Shown piece after piece: positions 34,952-44,800 of a stretch of DNA of 64,000 nucleotides. Source of the stretch: Curvibacter sp. (lineage in GTDB: Bacteria > Pseudomonadota > Gammaproteobacteria > Burkholderiales > Burkholderiaceae_C); the NCBI GenBank assembly GCA_004293725.1, contig REAW01000015.1:1-64000 (forward strand), read 5' to 3'. Under the pieces are notes generated by a model. That model searched no databases and was not told where the DNA came from. It saw only the letters and a list, made by a program, of their open reading frames with translations. Both the position numbers and the translations under genes were made by a program. Position 1 is the first letter of the stretch; every line of letters starts with the position of its first letter.

Positions 34952-37351
34952 TCAGCGAAAAGGTTTGAGACGCAAAGTGCTTTTGGTGTGGGCTTTGATG
35001 TCTTCTGCATCCAGGTGTTGCGGCACATACGCACCGGCCATGTAGCGCTCTGCCTGATCGGCATAGTGCCTGTCAAACAGCACACCACTTTGGCCCACCG
35101 GGTTAATACCCACGGCGCGGCTGGCATCGGCAAAGTCGATGATGCGGCGGGTTGAGGGGCCATAACTTACCGACCAAGGAGCTGGGCCCATGGGGCCGGA
35201 CAGGTTATTGGGCGTTTCCCTGCCGCCAGGGGACGGGAATGGTCCCACATTGAACAGCAGGTGCAAGGGCTTCTGCATGCCCAGCGGGTGCGCGTGGGTG
35301 AGGGTGTGGGCAATGCCCCAGCGCCAGTCCAACAGGCTGGTTCCGTACAGGCCCTGCAAGTGTTGGAGTGTGTTGGTCCAGGCCACACGCACGGTTTCAA
35401 AGTGGCTTTCTTTTGCCTTTGTGTCCACGTTATCCCACCATGGCGATTGCGGATCGGCAATCAACAGCGGCAATGCGAAATCGATGGCACGGGTTTGTAG
35501 CAGATGCTCGAACTGAACTTCGCCCAGTTCATCTTCCATGGCGGCTTTTCCCAGTTCGTACAGCAGTTGGCTGAACAGCGTGGCAGCAATGCTGTCGGTG
35601 GTGTAGTCCCCATTCCATTTGGTTAGCGGCTCGATGAAGGCTTTTTCATTGGGGTCGGTCACCACTTGCTGCATTACTGGCAACAGGTTTTGCAGCACCC
35701 GGCGGGCGTGGCCATTGCCGCTGTCCAACTGCAGTGCCTGCGCGGCCTGGGTGTCCCATCGCACCTTGGGGTTGGAGAGTACGTCGTCCAGGCGTTGGGC
35801 GCGGTCGGGCAGGTTGTAGTAGCCGGGCACCGGCACCCCGCTGCTGGGCTTGGGCTGGTGGTTGGCCGACATGATGTAGCCGCGCGCCGGGTTTTCTTCC
35901 TGCGGGTTGAAGTTAAAGGCATAGAAACCTGGCTTCTCGGCCTCTCCCTTGGCCGCATCCAGAATGAATGTGGGATTGACGCCTTGCGGGCGTTGCGGCA
36001 ACTTGGCTGACGCCCACCAGCCAATGTCACCCTTGGCGTTGGCCCAGACCACATTCAGGCCCGGTGCGTGAATCTTGCTAGCCGCCTCACGCGCTTTATC
36101 GCGGGTGTCGGCACGGTTCAATTCATAAAACGCCTGTGCGATGGGATTCTCTGTTTCCAGATAGGCCCACCACATCGCAATCGGGGTGTCTCCCATGCTG
36201 TCTTTGAACACGCTGTTGATGAGGGGGCCATGGGGCGAGCGGCGCAGGTTGATGCGGACCGGGGGCGCATTCTTGACGGTGATGGTTTCCGAGCGGGTCT
36301 CCAGGTTCACCCATTGGCCGTTGTGCCAAACCTGTTGCGGGTTTTCAGGATTCACTTTTTCCGCAATCAAGTCCATGTCGTCGTTCTGGAACATGGTCAG
36401 GCTCCAGCCAAAATCCATGTTGTGGCCTAGCAGGGCAAACGGGCTTAGTGCCTGAAAGTGGCCGTACAGTTCAAAGTCGGGCGCCGTCAAGTGGGCCTCG
36501 TACCAAACGCTGGGGGTCGAAAACGCGATATGGGGGTCGCCCGCCAGCAGGGGTTTGCCGCTGGCGGTGCGTTTGCCCGAGATGGCCCACGCATTGCTGC
36601 CCTCAAACAGGGGAACACCGGCTAGCTCCATGGCTTCCAGGCTGACCTGGGCTATGCGGTTGAGCCCGTCCCGGTCGCGCTGGCTCAGGACGGTGGGGGG
36701 CGTAAGCACGCCTTGGGGGTTCCACTCAATGTCAAAGGCGCGCAAGTAGTCGGCGCCCAGCTCGTCGCGAATAAAGGTAAGAACCGGCTCGGTGCGAAGC
36801 GCCGCCGCAAACGTGTAGGCCAGATAACCGGAGACGGCGAACGTGTCTTCCGGCGTGAATGGCTGGTGGGGGATGCCCAGGATGTCGAACTCGATCGGCG
36901 ATCGGTGTTTGTCCTGGTATTGGTTGATGCCATCCAGGTAGGCCAGCAAGGCCTGGCCAGCAGGGGTGGTCATGTCCATTTTGGCGGCGGCGGACTTGGC
37001 ATGGGCACGTATGCCCAGCGTGCGGAACAGGGTGTCGCTCTCCACCAACTTGGGGCCCAATACTTCTGCCAGCTCCCCCTTGGCCAAGCGGCGCACCAAT
37101 TCCATCTGGAACAGCCGGTCCTGGGCGTGCACGTAGCCCAGCGCCCGGTACATGTCGTTCTGATTTTCAGCCTTGATATGGGGCACACCGCGCTCGTCAA
37201 ACTGTACGCGCACGGTTGCACTCAGGTTGTCCAGGTTCAAGGTGCCGCTGCGAACGGGCTGTTTTTGGTAGAGATACCAGCCCGCAACTGCCAGGGCCGC
37301 GATCAGGAGCAGGGCAATCAGGCTGCCTACAATTTTGAGAATCAGTTTCAC
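34952..37351 (-). CDS. Penicillin acylase family (Ntn-hydrolase) protein
   Basis: An N-terminal-nucleophile hydrolase of the penicillin G acylase/acyl-homoserine-lactone acylase class, 799 residues from GTG 37351. It has an N-terminal membrane segment (about 4-26) that should deliver it to the periplasm. A first domain (GTLNLDNLSATVRVQFDERGVPHIKA, the usual alpha-chain start) is followed by the autocleavage site with the nucleophile serine (EGSNAWAISG), which becomes the beta-chain N-terminus. The beta chain continues with LLAGDPHI and ends near position 34955. TTG 37390 is an alternative start. Substrates of the family include beta-lactams, AHL signals and other N-acyl compounds; none can be named here. 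Confidence 0.88.
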   Translation of the reverse strand: MKLILKIVGSLIALLLIAALAVAGWYLYQKQPVRSGTLNLDNLSATVRVQFDERGVPHIKAENQNDMYRALGYVHAQDRLFQMELVRRLAKGELAEVLGPKLVESDTLFRTLGIRAHAKSAAAKMDMTTPAGQALLAYLDGINQYQDKHRSPIEFDILGIPHQPFTPEDTFAVSGYLAYTFAAALRTEPVLTFIRDELGADYLRAFDIEWNPQGVLTPPTVLSQRDRDGLNRIAQVSLEAMELAGVPLFEGSNAWAISGKRTASGKPLLAGDPHIAFSTPSVWYEAHLTAPDFELYGHFQALSPFALLGHNMDFGWSLTMFQNDDMDLIAEKVNPENPQQVWHNGQWVNLETRSETITVKNAPPVRINLRRSPHGPLINSVFKDSMGDTPIAMWWAYLETENPIAQAFYELNRADTRDKAREAASKIHAPGLNVVWANAKGDIGWWASAKLPQRPQGVNPTFILDAAKGEAEKPGFYAFNFNPQEENPARGYIMSANHQPKPSSGVPVPGYYNLPDRAQRLDDVLSNPKVRWDTQAAQALQLDSGNGHARRVLQNLLPVMQQVVTDPNEKAFIEPLTKWNGDYTTDSIAATLFSQLLYELGKAAMEDELGEVQFEHLLQTRAIDFALPLLIADPQSPWWDNVDTKAKESHFETVRVAWTNTLQHLQGLYGTSLLDWRWGIAHTLTHAHPLGMQKPLHLLFNVGPFPSPGGRETPNNLSGPMGPAPWSVSYGPSTRRIIDFADASRAVGINPVGQSGVLFDRHYADQAERYMAGAYVPQHLDAEDIKAHTKSTLRLKPFR

Positions 37352-37408
37352 GACGGCTCCCGGTAGCGTGTGGCGTTGGGTACATTCCAAATCATAGTGG
37401 GCCGGGCG

Positions 37409-38704
37409 TCAAGAAGACAGCCCGCGCACAGCATCTATACCGCTGCGTACGGCACCCTCCAGTGTGGCGGGGTAGGGGCCTTCCACATAGTCGCCGCAGG
37501 CCCACAGGCCAGGCGCGACGGCAAGCGTCGGGCGCACCAGCCCTGGCGTGCAGGCAAAGGTCGCACGTTTTTCCACCACGGTTTGTAGCGGGGTGAGCGC
37601 CAGGCCCAGTTGGGTTTGTGCCTGGGCCAGCACCCGGGTTTGCAGGGTGTCGCGGTCGCCCTCGCTGGCGCTGACCACAAAGGCCAGCAGACCCGTTGGG
37701 CCGCCGAGCTGGCCCCGGTCAAACACAAACTGCGCGGGGTGGTTTGCATCGCTGCGCAGTGCCAGCATGGGCTGGCCCAGGCGGGCATTGGCGGCATGGG
37801 CGTAAACGGTGGCGATGGCTTCAAACTGCAAAGCCTGTGCGGTAGTGGCCCAGGTTTGCATGCGGTGTGCTATTGATTGAGGAGCTGCTTGCGCATATTC
37901 CATAAGGGCTGATGCTGCATTGGACGCGGAGGTGGCCCAAACGACCGCATCGAAGATTTGGTCGTTGACCTGCCAACCAGCGCCTGGTGACGTGGGGCGG
38001 ACTTGCTCCACGCGCGTGCCCAACTGCACCGCGCCGCCATGGGCCAGCAGCCAATGCGCAGCCGTCTCGGGAAACAAGCGCGCCAGGTCTGTCTTTGGCA
38101 AGAGCAGGTTGGAGCTGCCACGGCCGCCAAACAAGGAGTCACGCAGCACCGTCAAAAACACTTGGCCGCTGGCGCGCGTGGCCGGGGTGTTGAGGGCGGA
38201 CACACACAACGGGTCGATCATGGTGGCCAGCACGGAAGGCGTGAGCGTGCCGCACAAGTCCGCCACGCTGGTCTGTGGCGCGCAGGCAAAGCCGCCCAGC
38301 TGCCATCCGGTGGCCGCGCGCAGCAGGCTCCATTTGTCGGCCCAGGTCCAGCCTTTGGCACTTGCGATGCCGGCCAGCGCATCCAAGGGGCTGGGCCAGT
38401 TGGGCAGCGCCAAGCCATTGCCGTCTGGAAAAAGCAGGGTGAGCGGCAGGCGCAGCAGCGTGGCCTGCGGGTCTGCCCCCACGGTGCGCATGAGTTTCAG
38501 GGTTTCGGAATAGGCGCCAATCAGGATGTGCTGGCCGTTGTCCAGGATCACCGGTGTGCCGTCTGGCAATGTGCCGTTCAGGGCCCTGGCCCTTCCCCCG
38601 ACTGCCCGTACAGCTTCAAAAACGGTAGCGTGGTGGCCGGCCTGTGTGGCGGTGACCGCCGCCGCCATGCCCGCCCAGCCCGCCCCGACGATCGCTACTT
38701 TCAC
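37409..38704 (-). CDS. hpnE: Squalene-associated FAD-dependent desaturase HpnE
   Basis: Flavoprotein that reduces hydroxysqualene to squalene, the last step of the HpnCDE route to hopanoid precursors. The 431-residue product has the Rossmann FAD motif VAIVGAGWAGMAAA at the N-terminus, GGRARALNG, and a C-terminal LWACGDYVEGPYPATLEGAVRSG. GTG 38704 was chosen because it overlaps the hpnD stop (GTGA) and gives a family-like N-terminus; an ATG 9 codons earlier is inside hpnD. Repeat copy F lies in frame near residue 270 and encodes YAQAAPQSIAHR. Confidence 0.92.
   Translation of the reverse strand: MKVAIVGAGWAGMAAAVTATQAGHHATVFEAVRAVGGRARALNGTLPDGTPVILDNGQHILIGAYSETLKLMRTVGADPQATLLRLPLTLLFPDGNGLALPNWPSPLDALAGIASAKGWTWADKWSLLRAATGWQLGGFACAPQTSVADLCGTLTPSVLATMIDPLCVSALNTPATRASGQVFLTVLRDSLFGGRGSSNLLLPKTDLARLFPETAAHWLLAHGGAVQLGTRVEQVRPTSPGAGWQVNDQIFDAVVWATSASNAASALMEYAQAAPQSIAHRMQTWATTAQALQFEAIATVYAHAANARLGQPMLALRSDANHPAQFVFDRGQLGGPTGLLAFVVSASEGDRDTLQTRVLAQAQTQLGLALTPLQTVVEKRATFACTPGLVRPTLAVAPGLWACGDYVEGPYPATLEGAVRSGIDAVRGLSS
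37868..37910 (-). repeat. Dispersed hairpin repeat, copy F, inside hpnE
   Basis: On the minus strand, in the same orientation as hpnE, this reads AGCCCTTATGGAATATGCG, then CAAGCAGCTCCTCAATCAAT, then AGCA. It is wholly inside the coding sequence and keeps the frame, contributing Ala-Gln-Ala-Ala-Pro to the protein. Confidence 0.7.
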
Positions 38705-39540
38705 AGTCGGCCCAAAGCCTGGACTTTCCATGCCAGCCACAACTTGCGCAGCGGCGTGAGTGCAACGCGCTGGTGCAGCACCTGGAAGTTGTCGGCCTCG
38801 ATCTCGCGCAGCAGGGCGCGGTAGATGCTGGCCATCATCAGCCCGGGTTTTTGGGTGCGGCGGTCGGCGTCGGGCAACAGGGCCAGGGCTTCGTCGTACA
38901 GGCCCTGGGCGCGTTGCGCCTGAAAGCGCATCAATGCAGTGAAGCGGTCTGAGTAGGTGCGTTTCAAGATTTCGTGCGCCTTCACATCAAACTGCTGCAG
39001 TTCGTTGACGGGCAGGTAGATACGCCCGCGCAGAGCGTCTTCGCCCACATCGCGCAGGATGTTGGTGAGCTGCAGGGCCTGGCCGAGTTTGTGGGCATAC
39101 GCGGTGGTTTGCGGATCGGTCTGGCCGAAGATGCGCGCTGCAACTTCGCCCACCACGCCTGCCACCAGGTGGCAGTAGCGCTGCAGATTGGGGTAGTCCA
39201 GGTAGCGGGTTTGCTCCAAGTCCATCTGGCAGCCTTCGATGACGCCCAGCAGGTGGCGCGCCTCGATGCCATATACGGCGGTATGCGGCATCAGCGCCTT
39301 CATCACCGGGTGGCTGGGTTGGCCCGCAAAGGCTTTGCCTACCTCGCTTTGCCACCAGGCGAGTTTGGTCGCGGCCACGCCGTGGTCTACCATCTCGTCC
39401 ACCACGTCATCTACTTCTCGGCAAAACGCATAAAAAGCGGTGATGGCAGCACGCCGTGGTGCGGGTAAAAACAGGAAGGCGTAATAGAAGCTGCTGCCGC
39501 TGGCGGCGGCTTTGTCCTGGACATATTGCTCTGGGGTCAT
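38701..39540 (-). CDS. hpnD: Presqualene diphosphate synthase HpnD
   Basis: Squalene/phytoene-synthase-fold enzyme that condenses two farnesyl diphosphates to presqualene diphosphate. The 279-residue product has the first aspartate-rich motif FYAFCREVDDVVDE and the second NILRDVGEDALRGRIYLP, both complete. It lies between hpnC (113 bases upstream) and hpnE (overlapping by 4 bases), the standard hopanoid-precursor order C-D-E. No squalene-hopene cyclase gene is in the window. Confidence 0.94.
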   Translation of the reverse strand: MTPEQYVQDKAAASGSSFYYAFLFLPAPRRAAITAFYAFCREVDDVVDEMVDHGVAATKLAWWQSEVGKAFAGQPSHPVMKALMPHTAVYGIEARHLLGVIEGCQMDLEQTRYLDYPNLQRYCHLVAGVVGEVAARIFGQTDPQTTAYAHKLGQALQLTNILRDVGEDALRGRIYLPVNELQQFDVKAHEILKRTYSDRFTALMRFQAQRAQGLYDEALALLPDADRRTQKPGLMMASIYRALLREIEADNFQVLHQRVALTPLRKLWLAWKVQALGRL

Positions 39541-39653
39541 GGCGGGATTGTTACATCCCGCAGGACGGCCCGTGGAACTTAGAGGTTTTGAATTAACACG
39601 CGTCCGTCATATTCAAAAATGCGTACGCAGCCTCATCTCTACCGCATGACCCG

Positions 39654-40541
39654 TTATGGATTGGTTCGTGGTTTGCGCATGCACCAGGCACGCCACAGCA
39701 GTAGCGGCGCATCCCAAGCCCGCACCACCGGGCGCTGCCTCAGTGTGGCGAAATGCAGGGCTTCAATCTTGTCCAGAATGCGCAGCCCCCCTTGTACGAC
39801 CAGGCGCAGCTCCCAGCCCGCCCGCCCCGGTAACCTGTGTACCAGTGGAGAACCTTTTAGCATGAGAGCCCTTGCGGCATGTACGCAAGAAGCTATCAAA
39901 TTCGTAGCATTTTGGGTCTGGCGTAGGACCCCTATGTCGGCTTGCGGCACACCAAAATCGGCCCTCGCTGCATCGCTCAAGTAGTAGCGGCCTCGCGGAA
40001 TGTCTAGGCTCAGGTCTTGCCAGAAGTTGATGAGCTGCAACGCGGTACAGATGGCGTCGCTTTGCGCCAGTGCCTGCGTGTCGTGAACACCATACAGATG
40101 CAGCAGCAGTCGCCCCACTGGGTTGGCGGATCGGCGGCAGTAATCCAGCAATTCAGCTTCGTCTGCGTAGCCCTTGCCGTCACGGGTTTTTTCGATGTCT
40201 TGGACAAAGGCGTCCAGCAAATCGTGCAGGTATTGGACTGGCAGCGCGTGCTGCCGGATTGCGCCCTGCAGCGGGCCAAACACGTGGGGCCAGTCCGCAA
40301 ACACCGTTCCCTCAGTTGCCGCTTGCTGCAAGGCATTGCGGTAGACCTGCAGGCTGGCCAGGCGCTCGGCGGGGGCGGCTTCACCCTCATCGGCAATGTC
40401 ATCGGCGGTGCGGGCAAAGTGGTAAATGGCGGCAATCGGGGCGCGCAAGTGTGCCGGGCAAAGCCAGGAGGCGACTGGAAAGTTCTCGTAATGGGTGATG
40501 GGGGCAGCGGCGGCGGGTGGGTTGCTTGGCATGGGCGCCAT
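39654..40541 (-). CDS. hpnC: Squalene synthase HpnC (hydroxysqualene synthase)
   Basis: Converts presqualene diphosphate to hydroxysqualene. The 295-residue product has the squalene-synthase fold with aspartate motif HFARTADDIADEGE and the second motif QLINFWQDLSLDIPRGRYYL. The start at 40541 is preceded by AAAGG; ATG 40532 and TTG 40580 are alternatives. Repeat copy G lies inside, on the opposite strand, and encodes the segment around TNLIASCVHAARALML near residue 220. The upstream region is shared with the divergent RND efflux genes. Confidence 0.92.
   Translation of the reverse strand: MAPMPSNPPAAAAPITHYENFPVASWLCPAHLRAPIAAIYHFARTADDIADEGEAAPAERLASLQVYRNALQQAATEGTVFADWPHVFGPLQGAIRQHALPVQYLHDLLDAFVQDIEKTRDGKGYADEAELLDYCRRSANPVGRLLLHLYGVHDTQALAQSDAICTALQLINFWQDLSLDIPRGRYYLSDAARADFGVPQADIGVLRQTQNATNLIASCVHAARALMLKGSPLVHRLPGRAGWELRLVVQGGLRILDKIEALHFATLRQRPVVRAWDAPLLLWRAWCMRKPRTNP
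39861..39914 (+). repeat. Dispersed hairpin repeat, copy G, antisense inside hpnC
   Basis: Plus-strand CATGAGAGCCCTTGCGGCAT, GTACGCAAGAAGCTATCAAA, TTCGTAGCATTTT keeps the element's order and GCTA/TAGC hairpin. It lies antisense within the hpnC coding region without breaking the frame. Match is weaker in the first half. Confidence 0.6.
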
Positions 40542-40573
40542 TGTGCCTTTGCAGGTGTTGGCGTTGCCCTTCC

Positions 40574-40616
40574 TTGACAAACATCAGGGCTTGCTCTAAA
40601 TTACTAACCAATTGGT
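40574..40616 (+). promoter_or_regulatory. Promoter with palindromic operator for RND efflux genes
   Basis: A -35 hexamer TTGACA (40574) and a -10-like TAAATT (40597) with a 17-base spacer are followed by the perfect palindrome ACCAATTGGT (40607-40616), extended to CTAACCAATTGGTCATTAG. The palindrome would lie at the transcription start, a typical repressor position. No TetR-type repressor gene adjoins it. Confidence 0.55.
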
Positions 40617-40672
40617 CATTAGCGCTTACTTGATTTTTCCTAGCCTGATTTTTTCTATTGCCCCCCAACACC

Positions 40673-41845
40673 ATGTCCACCAGAACCTTTTATTCCACAA
40701 GTGCCATGCTTGCCGTTGCGCTTCTTGTAGCAGCATGCTCCAAACCTGCGCCTCAGACTGAGCCTGTGCGTGCAGTCAAGGTCAGTACTGTCGGCTTGGC
40801 CAGCTTTCAATCGGGTTCCGAGTTTTCGGGCGAAGTGCGTCCGCGCGTCGAGTCCCGGCTGGGATTTCGGGTGGCTGGCAAATTGGTGCGACGCTCGGTA
40901 GAGCTGGGGCAAACCGTGAAAGCCGGCCAAGTGCTGGCCCAGTTGGACCCGCAAGACTACAAGTTGGCGATGGACGCCGCCCGCGCCCAGACGGCTGCGG
41001 CGGCCACCAACCGTGACCTTGCGGCGGCCGACTTCAAACGCTTCAAGGAGTTGCGTGACCAGAACTTCATCAGCGGAGCAGAACTGGAACGCCGCGAAGC
41101 CTCACTCAAAGCAGCCCAAGCCCAACTAGACCAAGCCCAAGCCCAACTCAACAGCCAGGGCAACCAGACCTCCTACACCACCTTGGTGGCGGACCGGGCG
41201 GGCGTGGTGACCGCCATCAACGCTGAAGCAGGGCAGGTGGTGAGCGCAGGTACGCCGGTAGTGCAAATTGCCCAGGATGGACCGCGAGACGTGGTGTTCT
41301 CGGTACCGGAAGACAAGGTGGCGATGATCAAAGTGGGTTCGGCTGTAGAGGTGCGGGTATGGGCCAGCAAGACCACGCTGAAGGGCTTGGTGCGCGAAGT
41401 GGCGGCCAGCGCAGACCCGGTGACACGCACCTTCGTAGTGAAGGTGGCACTGGACGCCAAGGACTCGCTGGCGCTCGGTACCACGGTCTCGGTGGTGCCG
41501 CAAGCATTTGACCGGAGTGGCGTGCAAGTGATCAAGTTGCCGACCAGTGCGTTGGTGCAAAGTGGCAAGTCCACCGCCGTATGGGTGTTGGACGTTGCCA
41601 GCATGACGGTGAGGCTGCAACCCATCACCGTGGCCACTGCCGACGGCAACGAAGCTGTGGTCGCTGGTGGTTTGGAACCCGGTATGCGGGTGGTGACTGC
41701 TGGGGTGCATGTGTTGTCACCCGGGCAAAAGGTCACTATTTATAAGGGAAAAGTGCCTGAAGCGCCCGTGGCTTCTGCGCAAGCAGCTCCTGAAACAGTA
41801 GCGCCTGCAGCAGCCCTTGCTGCCAGCGAACCCGCTGCTAAGTGA
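40673..41845 (+). CDS. RND efflux periplasmic adaptor (membrane fusion protein)
   Basis: Adaptor lipoprotein of an RND drug/solute efflux pump, 390 residues. A lipoprotein signal ends at Cys22 (LLVAACSKP). Then come the barrel-sandwich lipoyl half-domain (PRVESRLGFRVAGKL, KAGQVLAQLDP), an alpha-hairpin (about 95-170, rich in Ala/Gln), the second lipoyl half (ADRAGVVTAINAEAGQVVSAG) and a beta-barrel domain. The C-terminal 30 residues are Ala/Pro-rich and contain repeat copy H in frame (SAQAAPETVAP). Start 40673 was chosen over TTG 40658. It is followed 7 bases later by the pump gene. Confidence 0.92.
   Translation: MSTRTFYSTSAMLAVALLVAACSKPAPQTEPVRAVKVSTVGLASFQSGSEFSGEVRPRVESRLGFRVAGKLVRRSVELGQTVKAGQVLAQLDPQDYKLAMDAARAQTAAAATNRDLAAADFKRFKELRDQNFISGAELERREASLKAAQAQLDQAQAQLNSQGNQTSYTTLVADRAGVVTAINAEAGQVVSAGTPVVQIAQDGPRDVVFSVPEDKVAMIKVGSAVEVRVWASKTTLKGLVREVAASADPVTRTFVVKVALDAKDSLALGTTVSVVPQAFDRSGVQVIKLPTSALVQSGKSTAVWVLDVASMTVRLQPITVATADGNEAVVAGGLEPGMRVVTAGVHVLSPGQKVTIYKGKVPEAPVASAQAAPETVAPAAALAASEPAAK
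41774..41803 (+). repeat. Dispersed hairpin repeat, copy H, inside the adaptor gene
   Basis: TCTGCGCAAGCAGCTCC followed by TGAAACAGTAGCG: the second half of the element with its GCT/AGC hairpin, in frame near the 3' end of the adaptor gene. It encodes Ala-Gln-Ala-Ala-Pro. Confidence 0.65.
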
Positions 41846-41852
41846 GGCACCC

Positions 41853-44800
41853 ATGAAACTTGACGAACCCAATCCAGGCTTCAATCTCTCCAAGTGGGCC
41901 TTGGATCATCCGGCTCTGACACGCTATTTGATGATCGTGCTGCTTCTGCTGGGAGTGGCTGCTTATTTTCAGTTGGGGCAGGATGAAGACCCACCGTTTA
42001 CCTTTCGCGCCATGGTGGTGCGCACCTACTGGCCAGGTGCCACTGCGCAGCAGGTGGCCGAACAGGTAACGGACAAGATTGAGCGCACCCTGCAAGAGGT
42101 GCCGTATGCAGACAAGATTCGCAGCTATTCCAAGCCGGGTGAGTCGCAAATCATTTTCCAGATCAAGGACTCCAGCAAACCGTCGGATGTACCCCATGTT
42201 TGGTACAGCGTGCGCAAGAAGGTGGGCGATATTCGCGGCACGTTGCCGGGTGGGGTGGTCGGCCCGTTTTTCAATGACGACTTCGGTGATGTGTACGGTG
42301 TGATTTACGCACTGGAAGCCGATGGTTTCAACTACGCCGAGCTCAAGGGCTTTGCCGACGATGTGCGCCAACGCTTGCTGCGTGTGCCGGACGTCGCCAA
42401 GGTCGAGTTGTTTGGTGCGCAGGACGAGAAGCTGTACATTGAAATTTCTCAAAAACGCTTGGCCCAATTGGGGCTGGATATGAACCAGGTGCTGGCCCAA
42501 CTGGGACAGCAAAATGCCGTAGAGTCCGCAGGCGCCGTGCAAACCCCGCTGGATGTGGTGCAGGTGCGTGTGGGCGGGCAGTTCAACCGCGTGGAAGAGT
42601 TGCAGGCCATGCCGATCCGTGGGGCTTCGGGCAATCAACTCCAGCTCAAGGACATTGCCACCATTGCCAAAGGTTATGTGGACCCACCGTCTGTGAAAGT
42701 GCACCACCAGGGCAAAGAAGTCATCGCGTTGGGGGTCTCCATGGCCAAAGGCGGCGACATCATTGCCTTGGGGCGTTCGCTGGATTCGGTGTTCAAGGGC
42801 ATCGAAAGAGATCTACCTGCCGGCATCAAGCTGGTGCAATTGCAAGACCAACCGCAAGCAGTTTCCAAATCGGTGAGCGAGTTTGTGAAAGTGTTGATTG
42901 AGGCGGTGGTGATTGTGTTGGCGGTGAGCTTTATTGCGCTGGGCTTGCACAAGCGCCCCGGCAATCATCCGCTGTGGAGGCGCTGGATTCTTGATATTCG
43001 TCCTGGCCTGGTGGTGGGTATCACGATTCCGCTGGTGCTCGCGGTCACCTTTCTCGGTATGTACTACTGGGGAATTGGCCTGCACAAAATTTCTCTGGGC
43101 TCTTTGATCATTGCGCTGGGCCTGCTGGTGGACGACGCCATCATCGCCGTGGAAATGATGGTGCGCAAGATGGAGGAGGGCTACGACAAGGTGCGCGCCG
43201 CCACCTTTGCGTACGAAGTGACGGCCATGCCCATGCTGACTGGTACGCTGATTACCGCAGTAGGTTTCTTGCCGATCGGGATGGCCAAGTCCTCCGTCGG
43301 GGAATACACCTATGCCATCTTTGCGGTGACCGTGCTGGCACTTATCCTGAGCTGGTTCGTGTCGGTGTACTTCGTGCCCTATTTGGGTACGCTGCTGCTC
43401 AAAGAGCACAAACACATCGCGGGCGATGAGTCTGTCCACGCCGAGCACTTTGACACGCCGTTCTACAACGGTTTCCGAAAAACGGTGAATTGGTGTGTGC
43501 AGCACCGCTGGGTGACCATTGGTGCCACTGTGTTGGTTTTCGCCCTTGGCATTGTGGGCATGGGCAAGGTGCAGCAGCAGTTTTTCCCGGACTCGAGTCG
43601 CCCCGAAGTTCTGGTGGATGTCTGGTTTCCCGAGGGAACTTCCTTTGCGGCCAATCAGGCGGTGACCCAGCGGCTGGAGCAGCGGCTGATGCAGGAAGAA
43701 GGTGTCAATACCGTCAGCACATGGATTGGTTCAGGCGTGCCGCGCTTTTATTTGCCGCTGGACCAGGTGTTTCCCCAATCCAACGTTTCGCAGTTCATCA
43801 TCATGTCCAAGGATTTGAAGGTGCGTGAATCGTTGCGGGTGAAGCTTCCTGCGCTGTTGGCGTCGGAATTTCCGGAGGTACGGGGTCGCGTAAAGCTGCT
43901 GCCCAACGGCCCGCCCATACCGTACCCAGTGCAGTTCAGGGTGGTGGGGCCGGATCCGATTGCGTTGCGTGACCGCGCCGATGAGGTCAAGGCAGTGATG
44001 CGTGCCAGTGCCAATACGCGTGGCGTCAATGACAACTGGAACGAGTCTGTGAAAGTGCTGCGCTTGGAAGTGGATCAGGCCAAGGCTCGTGCTTTGGGCG
44101 TGACCAGCCAGTCTATTGCGCAAGCGTCCAAATCGATGTTGTCGGGAACCACAGTGGGCCAATACCGCGAAGGCGACAAACTGATTGATATCGTGTTACG
44201 CCAGCCCCAAGATGAACGCAACGCCATTACCGATATCGCCAATGCCTATTTGCCTACTGCCAGCGGCAAATCGATCCCTTTAACCCAAATTGCCAAGCCG
44301 GTTTTCACTTGGGAACCGGGTGTGATGTGGCGTGAGAACCGGAATTACGCCATTACGGTGCAGAGTGACATTGTGGAAGGTCTGCAAGGCGCGACTGTTT
44401 CGGCAGAGTTGATGCCGCAGCTCAAGGCGATGGAAGCCAAATGGCAGCAACTGGGCATGCAGGGTTATCGCATTGAAGTGGCAGGCGCGGTGGAGGAGAG
44501 CTCCAAGGGCTCGGCTTCTATCGTGGCGGGTGTTCCCATCATGCTGTTCTTGACCTTCACGCTACTCATGCTGCAGTTGCAAAGCTTTAGCCGCGCGCTA
44601 CTGGTTTTCATCACCGGACCCTTGGGTATCGCAGGCGTGGCGGGGGCCTTGATCTTGTTGGGCCGTCCGTTTGGCTTTGTAGCTTTGCTTGGTGTGATTG
44701 CCTTGATGGGCATGATCCAACGCAATTCAGTGATCCTGATTGACCAAATCGAACAGGACAGGGCTGCGGGAGTGCCCGCGTGGGACGCGATTGTGGAGTC

